64,000 nt of DNA from NCBI RefSeq assembly GCF_027213715.1, contig NZ_JAPWGM010000005.1, positions 1 through 64,000 on the forward strand. The letters run 5' to 3'. The notes beneath the pieces are model-generated. The model saw nothing but the letters and a program-made list of their open reading frames with translations. It searched no databases and was not told the DNA's origin. This DNA comes from Pedobacter punctiformis. GTDB lineage: Bacteria > Bacteroidota > Bacteroidia > Sphingobacteriales > Sphingobacteriaceae. A program made the translations under genes and the position numbers. Below, in pieces: positions 9,334 to 20,200 of the stretch. The stretch's first letter is position 1. Each line of letters begins with the position of its first letter.

Positions 9334-12111
9334 ATGGAGCTAACAAAACCAATATTAGAAGCCTTTCAGTATTGCCCCTATAAAGCCTGGCAATTGTTTC
9401 ATAACGCATTATCAACCGGTTCTGAAACAAGTAATAAAGTAATAGAAAAGGCATTTTTGATGAATCAACCGGGCTGGATACCCAATAGTATTAAAATTTC
9501 TTCAGTAGATAAACAGGCAGAGAAATTGTTGGAGCAGGCAAAAGGGATTTTAAGTACAAAAGAGTCCCCACCATTTTATAAGATCCCGCATTGTCTGGAA
9601 TGTCAATTTAACGCTGAATGTACCATTAAGCTTAAGGAACGGGACTGCCTGAGCCTGCTTGGAGGCATGACTCCAAAAATAATTGCTAAATATAAGAGCC
9701 GAGGCATTACAACCGTTACACAACTTTCACACCTGTTCCGCCCCCGGAGAAGAAGACAGGGACCTCAGACCAGTGGCCGCTATTCGTGGGAATTGAAGGC
9801 GCTGGCGATTCGGGAACATAAGACCTTCGTTCTGCATTTGCCTGAATTATCAGAAACCGCCGCCGCAATATACCTTGATTTTGAAGGGGTCCCGGAGGAG
9901 CATAGCTATTACCTGATCGGAGGCATTGTAAAGGAGGAAGGCAAGGAAGACCGGTTTTTCTCTTTATGGGCGGATACCATAGATGACGAATATACAATCT
10001 TCATGGAGCTTATCAATATTTTAAGACAATATCCACAGGCTCCTGTTTATCATTTTGGCAGCTATGAAGTTAAGGCATTGAAATCTACTGCAAAGAAATA
10101 TCCTGCTTTACTTAAAAAGGGGTTACACGACATTGAAAAAAGGTTGGTCAATCTTTTAGGATTTCTCAGAAGTCATGTATATCCCCCAACCTATACCAAT
10201 GGATTGAAAGAATTGGCTAATTATCTTGCCTTTACATGGTCTGACAAAGAAGCGTCTGGTTTGATGAGCATTGATTGGAGGAAGCAATGGTCAGCCTCTA
10301 AGGATATAACCATTAAGGACCGGTTGTTATTGTATAACAGGGAAGATTGTGAAGCGTTGCTTAAGGTGCACAGTTGGCTGGTTTCAATAAGTAAGAATGA
10401 TAATCAGGAAAATATCCAGCAGGTGAGTACCTTAAAAAGGTATACACCGTATAAATTGCAAAGCAATATTGAATTTGGGGAAGATTTTCAGGTTATTACT
10501 AAAGCATCCTATTTCGATTATCAACGGTCTAAGATATACTGGAGGGATGAAAGGTCTGCAGTAAAGAAAAAAAAGCATGAGAAAATAAAGCAAAAAGGTG
10601 TGCTAACATGGCATCCCAAACAGATCAATGAAATAGTCATTGTTCCCTCATTAAAATCCTGCCCGCACTGTGGACATAAGAAGCTTTACCATAGTAGAGT
10701 AGACTCCCGTAGAACAAAGGTATTACAGACAGATCTTAAGTTTACGGCAGCCGGGATACATACTCATGTAACTGAATACCAATCGGGCAGGTGTAAATGT
10801 GCGCAATGTGGCAAAAAGACAAGTGACCAGAGTCTCAGGATGATGCAATTCGGAGATAACTTTTTCGCTTATGTGGTCAATCTGTATGTTACTTGTCATA
10901 TCAGTCATGAAATGATCAGCAGGATATTAAAGGAGCAATTTGCTATCCAGGTTAAGCATATGTATCTCGTTATGCGGAAAGAGCACTGGTGGATGCAAAA
11001 CTGGCAACCTGAAGTAAATTATATTCGCAAGATAGTACTGGACAGCCCTGTTATTCATATTGACGAAACTTCTGTCAGGTTATTCCAAAACCGCGGTTAT
11101 GTTTGGGTATTTACCACTAAAGACACCGTATATTATCATTTTACCCTTACTCGTGAAGCCGGCTTCTTAACAGATTGGCTGAAAGACTATAAAGGAATTA
11201 TTGTTACAGATTTTTTCCCTGGTTATGAGATGCTTGATGTACGCAAACAAAAATGTTTAGTACACCTGATCCGGGATTTAAATGATGAATTATTTAAAAA
11301 TCCATTTGACGATGAGTATAGAATACTGGTATCTTCTTTTGGCAAATTATTAAAAGAAATTGTTTACACTATAGACAAGCACGGTTTACAAAAGAGATCT
11401 CTTGAAAATCATAAAGCCGATATTGATTTATTTTACAAACAGTTTATTGAGCCGGAATCTAAAAGTGAATTGATGATAAAGTATACAAAGCGCCTCCGTA
11501 AACATTGGGATCAATTATGGACATTTATTCACTATGATGGTATTCCCTGGAATAACAATAATGCCGAGGCTGCCATCAAAGCTTTTGCTCAGCACAGACG
11601 AGGAGTAAACGGGCAAATAAAGGAATCGGGATTGAGGTTATACCTGCAAATGCTAAGTGTTGCACAGACTTGCCGTTACCGAGCGGTATCATTTCTGGAT
11701 TTTTTGAGAAAAAAAGTCGGATTATGGGAGCATATGCCTGTAACCTCACTACCGGGCTTTTTACCTTTCCGGCAGGCGAGGCTATTTATACACCGGCTCG
11801 GATTTGAACGGAAGCAGCAATGGGATGAATGGAAAACGGAAGGTAAGCGACCTTCATTCGTCCCGTCAAATCCTAATATAACCTATAAAAGCTGTGGATG
11901 GGTGGACTGGCAGGACTGGATAGGTTTTTCTTTCCTGCCTTTTCCGAAAGCAAGGACATTCATTCGAAAACTGCATCTCAAAAATCGGAATGAATATGTG
12001 GAGTGGCTCAATAGTGGAAAACGTCCTAAATATATTCCATATGATCCCAAGAAAGCATATAAGTATACCGGCTGGATCAATTGGCAGGATTACCTTGGAA
12101 TTGAGAAATAA
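9334..12111 (+). CDS. RNase H-like exonuclease / IS66-like transposase / integrase-repeat fusion
   Basis: A protein of 925 residues from the ATG (a TTG 27 bases upstream is possible; the ATG gives MELTKPILEAFQYCPYKAW, a good family start). Numbered from this ATG: C14 plus C87-x2-C90-x5-C96 match the Cas4/TM0106 Fe-S cysteine pattern, but the RecB-type D...ExK core that should lie between them is missing. Residues ~179-350 are a predicted RNase H-like 3'-5' exonuclease (YLDFEG, YNREDC). Residues ~430-800 are an IS66-like DDE transposase: two zinc knuckles (CPHC, CKCAQC), IHIDETS, VTDFFPGYE, WNNNNAEAA. Residues ~808-923 are two copies of a ~58-residue integrase-repeat unit (FLPF..AR.FI, SGKRP, GW..WQD). 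No IS66 accessory tnpA/tnpB and no terminal inverted repeats were seen, so autonomous transposition is doubtful. Confidence 0.8.
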   Translation: MELTKPILEAFQYCPYKAWQLFHNALSTGSETSNKVIEKAFLMNQPGWIPNSIKISSVDKQAEKLLEQAKGILSTKESPPFYKIPHCLECQFNAECTIKLKERDCLSLLGGMTPKIIAKYKSRGITTVTQLSHLFRPRRRRQGPQTSGRYSWELKALAIREHKTFVLHLPELSETAAAIYLDFEGVPEEHSYYLIGGIVKEEGKEDRFFSLWADTIDDEYTIFMELINILRQYPQAPVYHFGSYEVKALKSTAKKYPALLKKGLHDIEKRLVNLLGFLRSHVYPPTYTNGLKELANYLAFTWSDKEASGLMSIDWRKQWSASKDITIKDRLLLYNREDCEALLKVHSWLVSISKNDNQENIQQVSTLKRYTPYKLQSNIEFGEDFQVITKASYFDYQRSKIYWRDERSAVKKKKHEKIKQKGVLTWHPKQINEIVIVPSLKSCPHCGHKKLYHSRVDSRRTKVLQTDLKFTAAGIHTHVTEYQSGRCKCAQCGKKTSDQSLRMMQFGDNFFAYVVNLYVTCHISHEMISRILKEQFAIQVKHMYLVMRKEHWWMQNWQPEVNYIRKIVLDSPVIHIDETSVRLFQNRGYVWVFTTKDTVYYHFTLTREAGFLTDWLKDYKGIIVTDFFPGYEMLDVRKQKCLVHLIRDLNDELFKNPFDDEYRILVSSFGKLLKEIVYTIDKHGLQKRSLENHKADIDLFYKQFIEPESKSELMIKYTKRLRKHWDQLWTFIHYDGIPWNNNNAEAAIKAFAQHRRGVNGQIKESGLRLYLQMLSVAQTCRYRAVSFLDFLRKKVGLWEHMPVTSLPGFLPFRQARLFIHRLGFERKQQWDEWKTEGKRPSFVPSNPNITYKSCGWVDWQDWIGFSFLPFPKARTFIRKLHLKNRNEYVEWLNSGKRPKYIPYDPKKAYKYTGWINWQDYLGIEK

Positions 12112-12333
12112 AGATAAATAGACTAAGTAAAAGGTATACTAGGATATTTATATATTAAATTGGGCGATTGGAGTTTCCTTTTTGATAGTTTTATAGTACC
12201 AAATAGAAATAAATAATAACATGGATATTGTTCTGAAACACTACTGATTATATAATGAGTTATTACTTTAATCCAATATAAAGAATTTCTCAAGATATTC
12301 CCGTATAAGTCATCCTTCCCAAAATTAAGAATC

Positions 12334-14265
12334 TTAATCAATTTTTATCACATTCTCCTCTCCAAACCATTCTTTTGCCTTGGCTATAACCTGTGCATCC
12401 GGATTGTGAAAGAAAACTGCTAAATTTTCTTTGGCTCTTGTACAACAAACGTAAAATATTTTTTGAGTTCTATCCAATACACTTGCCGAACCTGTTTCTA
12501 AAAAAAGATTGCCAAAGTTATAATTGTTCCATCCACCATTATCAAGTATGACTAAGACATTATCAAATTCTGCACCTTTGGTTTTATGTTGCGTTGAAAA
12601 TGGTGTTTGTCCTTCAAGGTACTCATATAATTTTTGAAATTCACTAAACTTGACATCCTTTACTCGATTATATAAATATTCTTTGTTCTCTTTAAAAGCA
12701 ATTAGCTTGTCATCAATCAAACAAATCCCTTTTTCGTTTGCATCATTAATGACTTGCTCAATTGTATTATCTCCAACGTTTACAAGAATTTCAATGTTTT
12801 CCTTTAAGGTTTTTTTGCTTGCGATACTTGTTATTCTAAACCGATAATCGGTTACCCTTAAAAATTCATTGTATTTTTTGTTTTGATAGAGAGAAATATT
12901 ATTCTGAATTTTAAACAAGTGCTTTATAAGATTATCTCTTTTAGAGCCTTTCCTATTTTCATCATCTTCGTCTTGCTTTTTATCATCAATTAAGGCATCT
13001 TTATTTAAATAGATTTTTCTTACTTCAGAGAATGGTTTGTCCTTTAGCTGATTGTACAATTCTGCTTTTATAGGGTCTGCCAATAAAATATCTTTCTTCA
13101 GTACTCTTTGTCTATTTTTTAGTTCGAACTTATCTACAACAGTATTGAAAGTATCATCTTCATTAATTTCAATTTCTGGTCTATTATTTTTCTTGTTATC
13201 CTTTATTTTATTAAGGATATCCGTCTTCAAACCAATTACAGGGTCATCATCATAAATATCCATCAAGGTTCTAAAACCTGCTTTGCCTGCTATTAAATTG
13301 TGAGTAAGATTAAGTTCTTTTGTTTCCTTTGAATTATTAAAGTCCCAAGCATAATTCGCTGCTAAAAATTCTTCAACTTTATTGATATTTCCATCAGTGG
13401 AATGCAGAAACAAAACAGTGCCTTGCTTTATTACACCATCAGCCATATTAGGAGCTTTCGGGTCGGCAGATGGTTCTTGAGTTATACCATCAGTACGAAT
13501 TTTGTTCGCCAAATCAATAACAAGTTGGGGATTTCTTCTATTCTGCTTCTTTGGAATTTCGTTTACTTTTTCGGCTTCATCTCCTTTATAATCGTCTAAG
13601 TTGCCAATACCATCTTCATAAATTGCTTGCATAGCATCTCCAAAAAAACCTATGATATTCTTTCTTTCACTTTTCTTAAAATGTGTAAGGAATGTTTCTA
13701 CAACGGCTTTGCTTGTATCCTGGTATTCATCAATGAAAATGAATTTATATTTATCCTTAACGATGCTGCTAAGTTTGGGATATTTTTCAAAAAGATAGTT
13801 TGCCACTATAAGCAATTCATCGTGAGATATAATTCCTTCACGTATTCTAACAAACTCTTTGTACTGTACACCATCAGGCAAAACGGCATAATAATTATCC
13901 GGAACGGGATTGACTTCTTCAATGGAAATTTTGCTTACTTCCTCATTATTCGCTAAGAAAATAAGTGCTTCTTTAAGCTCTTTTTGAAAGTGCTTGATAC
14001 TATCCCATAAGAAATCGTGTATCGTAGATACATTAAGGTTTTTATGGTTTACTCTCTCTTCAATTTCTTTAACTGCTGCATTCGTATAGGTCATACAAGC
14101 AACCTTAGCTGTTGGATTTTCAGCTATTACCTGACGAATTACATTTACCAAGGAATAGGTTTTTCCACTGCCTGCACCTCCGCTTAAAAGAAAATTCCTA
14201 CCAGCGTCAATTGATTGAAAAATTTCCTGTACTTCTGGTTCTAAATTTAATCTTTCTTCAACCAT
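12334..14265 (-). CDS. gajB: Gabija-type UvrD/PcrA-like helicase (GajB)
   Basis: A superfamily 1A helicase of 643 residues from the ATG; a TTG 36 bases upstream would add 12 residues. Motifs seen: Walker A GGAGSGKTYSL near residue 30, motif Ia ACMTYTNAA, Walker B/motif II FIFIDEYQDTS near 175, motif III FFGDAMQAIYEDG, and near the C-terminus the ST..HKTKGAEFDNV and FYVCCTRAKENL motifs. In Gabija, GajB unwinds or senses DNA ends and works with the OLD-family nuclease GajA to cut phage DNA. Here it follows gajA with a 19-base overlap, indicating translational coupling. It is longer than the best-known GajB (about 500 residues). It is the last gene of the six-gene defence operon. A general UvrD-like helicase paired with an OLD protein is the fallback reading. 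Confidence 0.75.
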   Translation of the reverse strand: MVEERLNLEPEVQEIFQSIDAGRNFLLSGGAGSGKTYSLVNVIRQVIAENPTAKVACMTYTNAAVKEIEERVNHKNLNVSTIHDFLWDSIKHFQKELKEALIFLANNEEVSKISIEEVNPVPDNYYAVLPDGVQYKEFVRIREGIISHDELLIVANYLFEKYPKLSSIVKDKYKFIFIDEYQDTSKAVVETFLTHFKKSERKNIIGFFGDAMQAIYEDGIGNLDDYKGDEAEKVNEIPKKQNRRNPQLVIDLANKIRTDGITQEPSADPKAPNMADGVIKQGTVLFLHSTDGNINKVEEFLAANYAWDFNNSKETKELNLTHNLIAGKAGFRTLMDIYDDDPVIGLKTDILNKIKDNKKNNRPEIEINEDDTFNTVVDKFELKNRQRVLKKDILLADPIKAELYNQLKDKPFSEVRKIYLNKDALIDDKKQDEDDENRKGSKRDNLIKHLFKIQNNISLYQNKKYNEFLRVTDYRFRITSIASKKTLKENIEILVNVGDNTIEQVINDANEKGICLIDDKLIAFKENKEYLYNRVKDVKFSEFQKLYEYLEGQTPFSTQHKTKGAEFDNVLVILDNGGWNNYNFGNLFLETGSASVLDRTQKIFYVCCTRAKENLAVFFHNPDAQVIAKAKEWFGEENVIKID

Positions 14266-16328
14266 AACAAGCCATTTTTTATGTAAGCTGGAATATTCCA
14301 ATTAGTGAATTTTTCATCACTGTGATATAATATATCTAAAGCGAAATGGGTTTTCTTCTTAACACATTTATCTGCCAAATCATAAGGGCTTTTTCTATCA
14401 TCATCAAAATCAGACGCATTTTTTATTCCTTGGAAAGTATCTTTATTTCCTTTTACGAATGCTCTATTTAGATGTATAAATGCATCTTCAAAACTTCTTG
14501 CGTGATAAGTATTTTCTTCCTGTTGGTAACATATACAAACTGTGGAACTCCCAACAATAATTGTTCTATTTGCAACAGGTAAGGCTTTTAAATCGTCCCA
14601 AGTTACAGCCTTCAGGAAATGATTAATTGCAGAATTGCTTGTTTTAGTACCTTCATTTACAGGGCACGCTCCCCATTCGTCTTGCCCTTTTGCATTTTGA
14701 CCTGTTACCTTTATAGCGTCTATATCTGTTAATATCAATGATTTAATGCCCAAGAAGTCAATAAACTTCTCAAAGATTTGTGAATATGCTCCAACTTCTA
14801 TAATTGATATATTTTGAGATAAAAGAGGTAAGAATGTATCAGCGTTTCCTTCTGCTTCTAAACGTGTTCCTTCTTCCAAATCAACTTTTCGCATAAAAGT
14901 TGGTATCAAAATTCTTTCGGTATCTCCTTCAATAAGTATAGCCTTATCAGCAAAAAAGATTTCAGCCCTGCTGATTGTTAGGTACTGTTTTAAGAATTGA
15001 TATTGTTTTGGGTCGGCATCATATTGGGCGCTTAAATCTTTCAGATTTTTAGCAGTTACATTATTCTTTGTTATTGCTTTCAAATATTTGATATCATCAA
15101 AATCACTATCGGCAACAATGTGCGATGAATGTGTAGTAATAATGTACTGTAATGGTCTGTTTATACCATCATCTCTTTTAATACCTTCTCCAAGTAATTT
15201 TTTTATGTTTTTTATGAAAACATATTGCATTTGTGGATGTGTATGCGCCTCCGGTTCTTCTATAATAAGTAGATTAATATCTGCGGGCTTTTTGTCTTTG
15301 TCTTTTTTGAAATCCTGTACCAAAATTTCAATTTCAAAAATCATACTTATTAGGTTCATATAACCTAAACCATTGTAATGTTCCGGTAACTTATGGTCAT
15401 CGTGAGTATACACCACAGTAGTATTTCCTTCAAGCAATTCTCGGTGTTGTAATGTTGAAATAATTGCTATATCTGTATCATTCAACTTAACGCCACCAAA
15501 ATCCTGCACTTTTTTTATTACATCTTTAAATAAGTCTTTGTAGATGTCGCTTAGTGTACTGTCGGTTTCTGAAAGCTGGTCTTTGAAATCTTCTGTAGCT
15601 TGGGTCTTATCGCTACTATCTTCTTTCTTTTTATAAAGACTTGAGGTTTGTTTTGAGAGTGTGTTTTCCTTTTCCTTATTTGTCACATCTCTTCTTGCAC
15701 TAATGTACTTGAAGCTGATGATATCTTTTAAATTAATGTTCTCACTAATAAGGTCAATTGGTTTAGTTTCGGTAATCTTTTTTGTAGCTGTATCGTATTC
15801 AAAAGAAAATTTATGAATTTTAAAATAAGCTTCTAAGTTTTGCTTTAAAAAATCTTTTAGCTCCCTTGGCTTATATTCTTTCTTCTTAACATTCTTTGCT
15901 TTTTCACTGGCGGCGAAGCCTGTATAATCAGCTTTTATTTTTAAAAAGGCATCATAATTTACCGTGTATTCAAAACCTAAAACAATATTGTTATTATCAG
16001 GGTCTAAATCCATCAATACTCTGCTAACATTAGATAAATCATCAGTATCGTTATATTCAATATAGGTTTTCAGTTTAATGCCTTTGGGTAGGAATTCATC
16101 GGGAACATCAGCCGACTTAATTAGAGCTTCTAAATCATTTTTGAAATCAATATTAAAGTCATCATAAGAAAATTTACTTTTCTCATTTATAAATTTGTCA
16201 AGAACTGAAAGAATAGAAGTCTTTCCTGTATTGTTTTTCCCGATAACAAGAGAAAGCTCATTTTCAAGGTCCATTGAGAAAGTCTTCAATAATCGAAAAT
16301 TTTCTATTTCAAATTTTCTTATTTTCAT
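14247..16328 (-). CDS. gajA: Gabija-type OLD-family ATPase/TOPRIM nuclease (GajA)
   Basis: A 693-residue OLD-family protein. The N-terminal ABC-type ATPase half has Walker A IGKNNTGKTSI near residue 30, Walker B LLIIEEPEAHTHPQMQ and the ITTHSSHIV segment. The C-terminal half is a TOPRIM domain: AILIEGDTERILIP near residue 465 (metal-binding Glu) and LILTDIDAIK near 530 (DxD). A charged linker (about residues 225-255) separates parts of the ATPase. In Gabija, GajA is a sequence-specific DNA nickase held inactive by nucleotides until phage replication depletes them. The partner helicase overlaps its 3' end, which is the defining gene pair. Only 15 bases separate it from jetD upstream, so it is probably co-transcribed with the Wadjet genes. 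Confidence 0.78.
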   Translation of the reverse strand: MKIRKFEIENFRLLKTFSMDLENELSLVIGKNNTGKTSILSVLDKFINEKSKFSYDDFNIDFKNDLEALIKSADVPDEFLPKGIKLKTYIEYNDTDDLSNVSRVLMDLDPDNNNIVLGFEYTVNYDAFLKIKADYTGFAASEKAKNVKKKEYKPRELKDFLKQNLEAYFKIHKFSFEYDTATKKITETKPIDLISENINLKDIISFKYISARRDVTNKEKENTLSKQTSSLYKKKEDSSDKTQATEDFKDQLSETDSTLSDIYKDLFKDVIKKVQDFGGVKLNDTDIAIISTLQHRELLEGNTTVVYTHDDHKLPEHYNGLGYMNLISMIFEIEILVQDFKKDKDKKPADINLLIIEEPEAHTHPQMQYVFIKNIKKLLGEGIKRDDGINRPLQYIITTHSSHIVADSDFDDIKYLKAITKNNVTAKNLKDLSAQYDADPKQYQFLKQYLTISRAEIFFADKAILIEGDTERILIPTFMRKVDLEEGTRLEAEGNADTFLPLLSQNISIIEVGAYSQIFEKFIDFLGIKSLILTDIDAIKVTGQNAKGQDEWGACPVNEGTKTSNSAINHFLKAVTWDDLKALPVANRTIIVGSSTVCICYQQEENTYHARSFEDAFIHLNRAFVKGNKDTFQGIKNASDFDDDRKSPYDLADKCVKKKTHFALDILYHSDEKFTNWNIPAYIKNGLLWLKKD

Positions 16329-16343
16329 GGTAATAATATTTAT

Positions 16344-17276
16344 CTATTCGAATATGGAGGGTTTGTGAAATACTTTAACCATATCTATCAAATTGTTTGA
16401 TTCTTCTATAATCCATTGATCTTCTTTTATCAGGTTATGGAGTATTTCTTTTTGAGATCTCTTTAATAAATGATCAATGTTTTTAGGTTGGGAAGGCCAT
16501 ACACTTTTATGCTCACTCTCTCCAATACCTTTTGATATTCCATTTGGAGTAAGTAATTGAATGGCAGATATTTTTTCCTTTACCAAAGGGTATATAATAA
16601 ATAAACCATCATAATCCCAGTCACAAGAATAATAAATGGGCAATCCCCTAGTATCTGCGTAATCCAACTTGCCTACATTTTTACCCCCTGCATACCATAG
16701 TTCTATATTATTAGACCTAGCTAATGTAGGGCGCTTCAAAAAGTCAATATTTTCGCAAAGTACAATGCACTTAGGATCATTACACTCCAGTACATATTTG
16801 TATTGTTGATCTTTATCATCAGCCAATTCATCAATATTCAACAGTAATTTTACTGCATTGATTAATGACTCTTTTCCCAACAAGTATTTCTCATTTTTGA
16901 AAAACATGAGTGATACAATTCTAACAGTTGCTTCCTTTTTGATTATCTGCTCCCTAAGTGGCAATAAGTTGCCCGTCTCCATATCTTCTTTTATCCCCAT
17001 CAATACTTTAATATCGGACTCTTCAAAACGAAGCTGATGTTTTAATAGTTCATTATCTGATAAAAAAGCTTCATAGCGGTTATACTTTTCCAGGTAATCT
17101 TTTTCATATATCTCAGTAAACCCCTGTAAAGTGAAGAGTTTATTATGTGACCTGTCAAGTATCCTAAGGGAGTTGATCAGGTAATTGATTTCACCACTTT
17201 TTGCCAGGGTATCATTCAGCTTTACCTCACCATTTATATATAGATTATTTAATGCCCTTAACTCAATCCAATTCAT
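16344..17276 (-). CDS. jetD: Wadjet JetD-like TOPRIM nuclease
   Basis: A 310-residue protein whose position after the SMC gene (4-base overlap) and motifs fit JetD, the DNA-cutting subunit of Wadjet. The N-terminal half (about 1-160) is helical and lacks recognised motifs, like the arm domain of JetD. The TOPRIM half has CENIDF near residue 173 (catalytic Glu) and YYSCDWDYDGLFI near 218 (Asp-x-Asp-x-Asp-Gly). Common JetD proteins read WGDID..G here; this one reads CDWDYDG, so the acidic triad is kept but the flanking residues differ. In Wadjet the JetABC motor extrudes loops and JetD cuts closed circular DNA such as plasmids. Confidence 0.75.
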   Translation of the reverse strand: MNWIELRALNNLYINGEVKLNDTLAKSGEINYLINSLRILDRSHNKLFTLQGFTEIYEKDYLEKYNRYEAFLSDNELLKHQLRFEESDIKVLMGIKEDMETGNLLPLREQIIKKEATVRIVSLMFFKNEKYLLGKESLINAVKLLLNIDELADDKDQQYKYVLECNDPKCIVLCENIDFLKRPTLARSNNIELWYAGGKNVGKLDYADTRGLPIYYSCDWDYDGLFIIYPLVKEKISAIQLLTPNGISKGIGESEHKSVWPSQPKNIDHLLKRSQKEILHNLIKEDQWIIEESNNLIDMVKVFHKPSIFE

Positions 17277-20200
17277 TTTGCAATTTTGTTTATATAGATG
17301 TTCAGATCTTCATTGCTATCCTTTGTTTTAAAATAAGAAGCCGAAGGGCGATAATTAATATTATCATCCTCTTTTCCCTTGATCAAATGATGAGCATACC
17401 ACTCATCAGACAATCCGATGTTGAATGTATGCGGCGCCATTGTTATAATCTGGTATTGGAATTCCTCTGCAATGGCAGGGAAAGTGTTAAAATTGGTATT
17501 ATCGAGACTTCCCAATTCCTCCAGAATAATAAACCTTAGACCATTACGTTTTTCTTTTTGTACGGCAGAGAGCCTTGCAATACCCAATAATGCGATAGCG
17601 GAATAGGTTTCTCCGGTACTGCCTGGAACTTCTGTTCCAAATTGATCCGTGAGCTTAGCAGATAGTTCAAAATATGTTTTGGGATTGAGCAATTTATCAA
17701 TCGGAATTTTGTTTTTGATCTTTGCTTGTTTCCTGAAGAAATCTTCAATAAAGTCAACTATAGATTGCCCAAACTGCAATTCTCCTTTTGTCGCCGTATT
17801 CCGAACCTCATAGGCCATCTGTTTGATATAATCGATCTTTATTTCTTTATCGCCATCAAATTCGAGTTTGAAATAAAACTTTCCGCTAATCTTCCGATCA
17901 ACAAAAAATGCGTTTATCCTCTTTACCTGATCATCATATTTATCATATCGCTCAGTAGTTTTACTGAATATCTTAATCATATTGTCCCTGATACCATTAG
18001 CTATGGTCGTTCGGGTTTGATTGGCCTCCTGTAAAGCGGAAGCGATATCATCAGTAGATTTGATTTTGCTTCCCAACAATTCTTCTTCCAAAACCCTGAA
18101 TGAAAAATCCTGGTCTTTAATCGCTAATTGTACAGCCGGGTTCTTTTCATTACTCGTTTCTTCAAATGAATTGGAAATGCCAATAAATGCTGTTTTATAT
18201 TCTTCCCATAACTCATTATAATTGCGTCCCAATGCTTCAATATCCTTGGATGTTAAAGGAAAGTCTTCTACGTTTTCCTGGAAATACTCGTAGTAAGCAC
18301 TATTGAGCGTATTAAACGCTACTTGCTTTTTAGTCAGGTTATCAATGATTGTCTGTAAATCCCGTTTATCACGCTGTATCTTGCTTTCCAAAGAGTCGAG
18401 CTTTGTTTGCTTGGCTCCTTTTTCTTGATAAAACTGAACCCTCTTTTGGTCGCATTCTTTACGAACTTTCAACAATTCCCTTTTTACGACTTCAGGCTCA
18501 TCGTATTCAACCTTAAACCTGTTTTTAATTTCCAATAATTCCTCTTCTTCTCTTTTCTTTTGTGCTTGTAATTGAGCAATCTTTTCGTCAATCTGTAAGG
18601 TACAGGCTGCCGCATTTTTTAATTTTTCGATATTGCTGTTTTCGACAAGCGATATATCAAAGGATTGGTCAAAAAGGGTCGTATCATAAGGTTTCCCATC
18701 TGTGATATGCTTCAATGCTTCTATCCTACTATTTATGGAGCTGGTTTCTGTATTCAGTTTATGGATCAATTGTTGAACCGATTGCTCCAGATTTTCTCTG
18801 TCTCCCAAGAGCGCTGCATCAGGGTTAAATTGGATAAACTGGTGTAATGCGCCTAATTTTATCCAAAGCCCTTTGAGGGAGGAGTTAGCCTTAAAATCCT
18901 TGATTAGTTCATCAGGATTAACGTATTGAGCTGAATTGTCTGGGTTAGCAATTTCAGAAACAGATGTGGTTGCGTAATACAAAACGGCCTGTAGCTGTTC
19001 ATTATTTAACACTGGCAAATTTTTGATATACCAGTATAAAAGGCCATTTTCATCTTTATCCCGTAATAACGACAACAGCTTTTCTTTGGCCGCTTTTTCC
19101 TTTTTTAAAGAGGATTTTAACTCATCCAAAATCTCCAATTGTTCTTTTCGGGTTTGGACAATATTTTTAAGTGTTTTATACTTTTCCAGATAAGGTTTCG
19201 CAAATGCGATTTCTTTTTTTATATCTTCATTATCCCTGCTTAAAATATCAATTTTTTGCAGTCTATCTCTCCAGCTATCATCTATTTCAGGAAGTATAAA
19301 CATTTTAAGCTCGTTGATACCTTCACCTAACTTTTCTATGCTTTTGGTTAACTCTTCATAACGGTTGAACATATTAAAATTTGCATCCGCTTCCTCGTAG
19401 CCCTGTTTTATTGATTTTTCTTCCGCCGGAAGATTTTCGATAGCAGTTCTAAGTTCATCAAGTTCAATTTCATGGGTTGCTATCGCTGCCTTGCCTTCTG
19501 CTTCATTATCCTGTAATTGCTTTAATTCTATATATGCGTTTTGTAATTCGGCTTCTTTAAATGATTTGAATTTTGTTTTATGAGACTGCTCCAATTCCCT
19601 TAAGCTGGTTAATCTTTTTTGCTTGTTGGATAGGTTCTGAATATCTTTATTCAGGCTTTCATATTCTCGCAAAATCTTTTCAAGCTCGGATTGCTCTTTC
19701 TGAAAGTTGGCAAGAATATCTTCATCGGATTCTTCAAAGAGAAATTCTTTTAAGTTTCTGGAAGCTTGGTTACCACTTAAATTCAGTGTCTTAGCTTTTG
19801 AAAAGGATTGTATGACCTTAGCAAAGGCTTTTAGATTTTTATCTTGGCTGAGATTCAGAGGAAGGATGTTTTTATCATAAAGGAACTTATAATAGGTATT
19901 GACGCTTTCATTATTACCGAAGAAGTTGAGCCGAAGTCTGTGCTTTTCGTAAAGGAATGTTGCTAAATCCTGTATGTCAGCTATTTCTTTGTCCCCAGAC
20001 TCTTTTTCTTTCAATAAGTCTTTGGCGAAGATTAGCCCTTCTTTTTCAAGAGCCAGTTCATTTATTTTCAGGTTTATATCTGCCTGTTTGGTAATGACAA
20101 AGGGAATAATGCGCTTGCCTTTCTGACTGTTTATCTGTATTCCTATAGTTATAAACTTACCTGAATCAACTTCGATATTCAAAAAGCAATAGGCACATTT

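Noticed and set aside
9033..12333. Terminal inverted repeats of an insertion sequence around the transposase fusion
   Set aside because: I compared the flanks by eye and found no matching ends or target duplication.
12123..12341. 72-codon minus-strand frame overlapping the end of gajB
   Set aside because: It begins at TTG, has no recognisable domain and runs through an AT-rich tail; no support beyond openness.
13627..13956. 109-codon plus-strand frame inside gajB
   Set aside because: Antisense to helicase motifs of gajB; no independent support.
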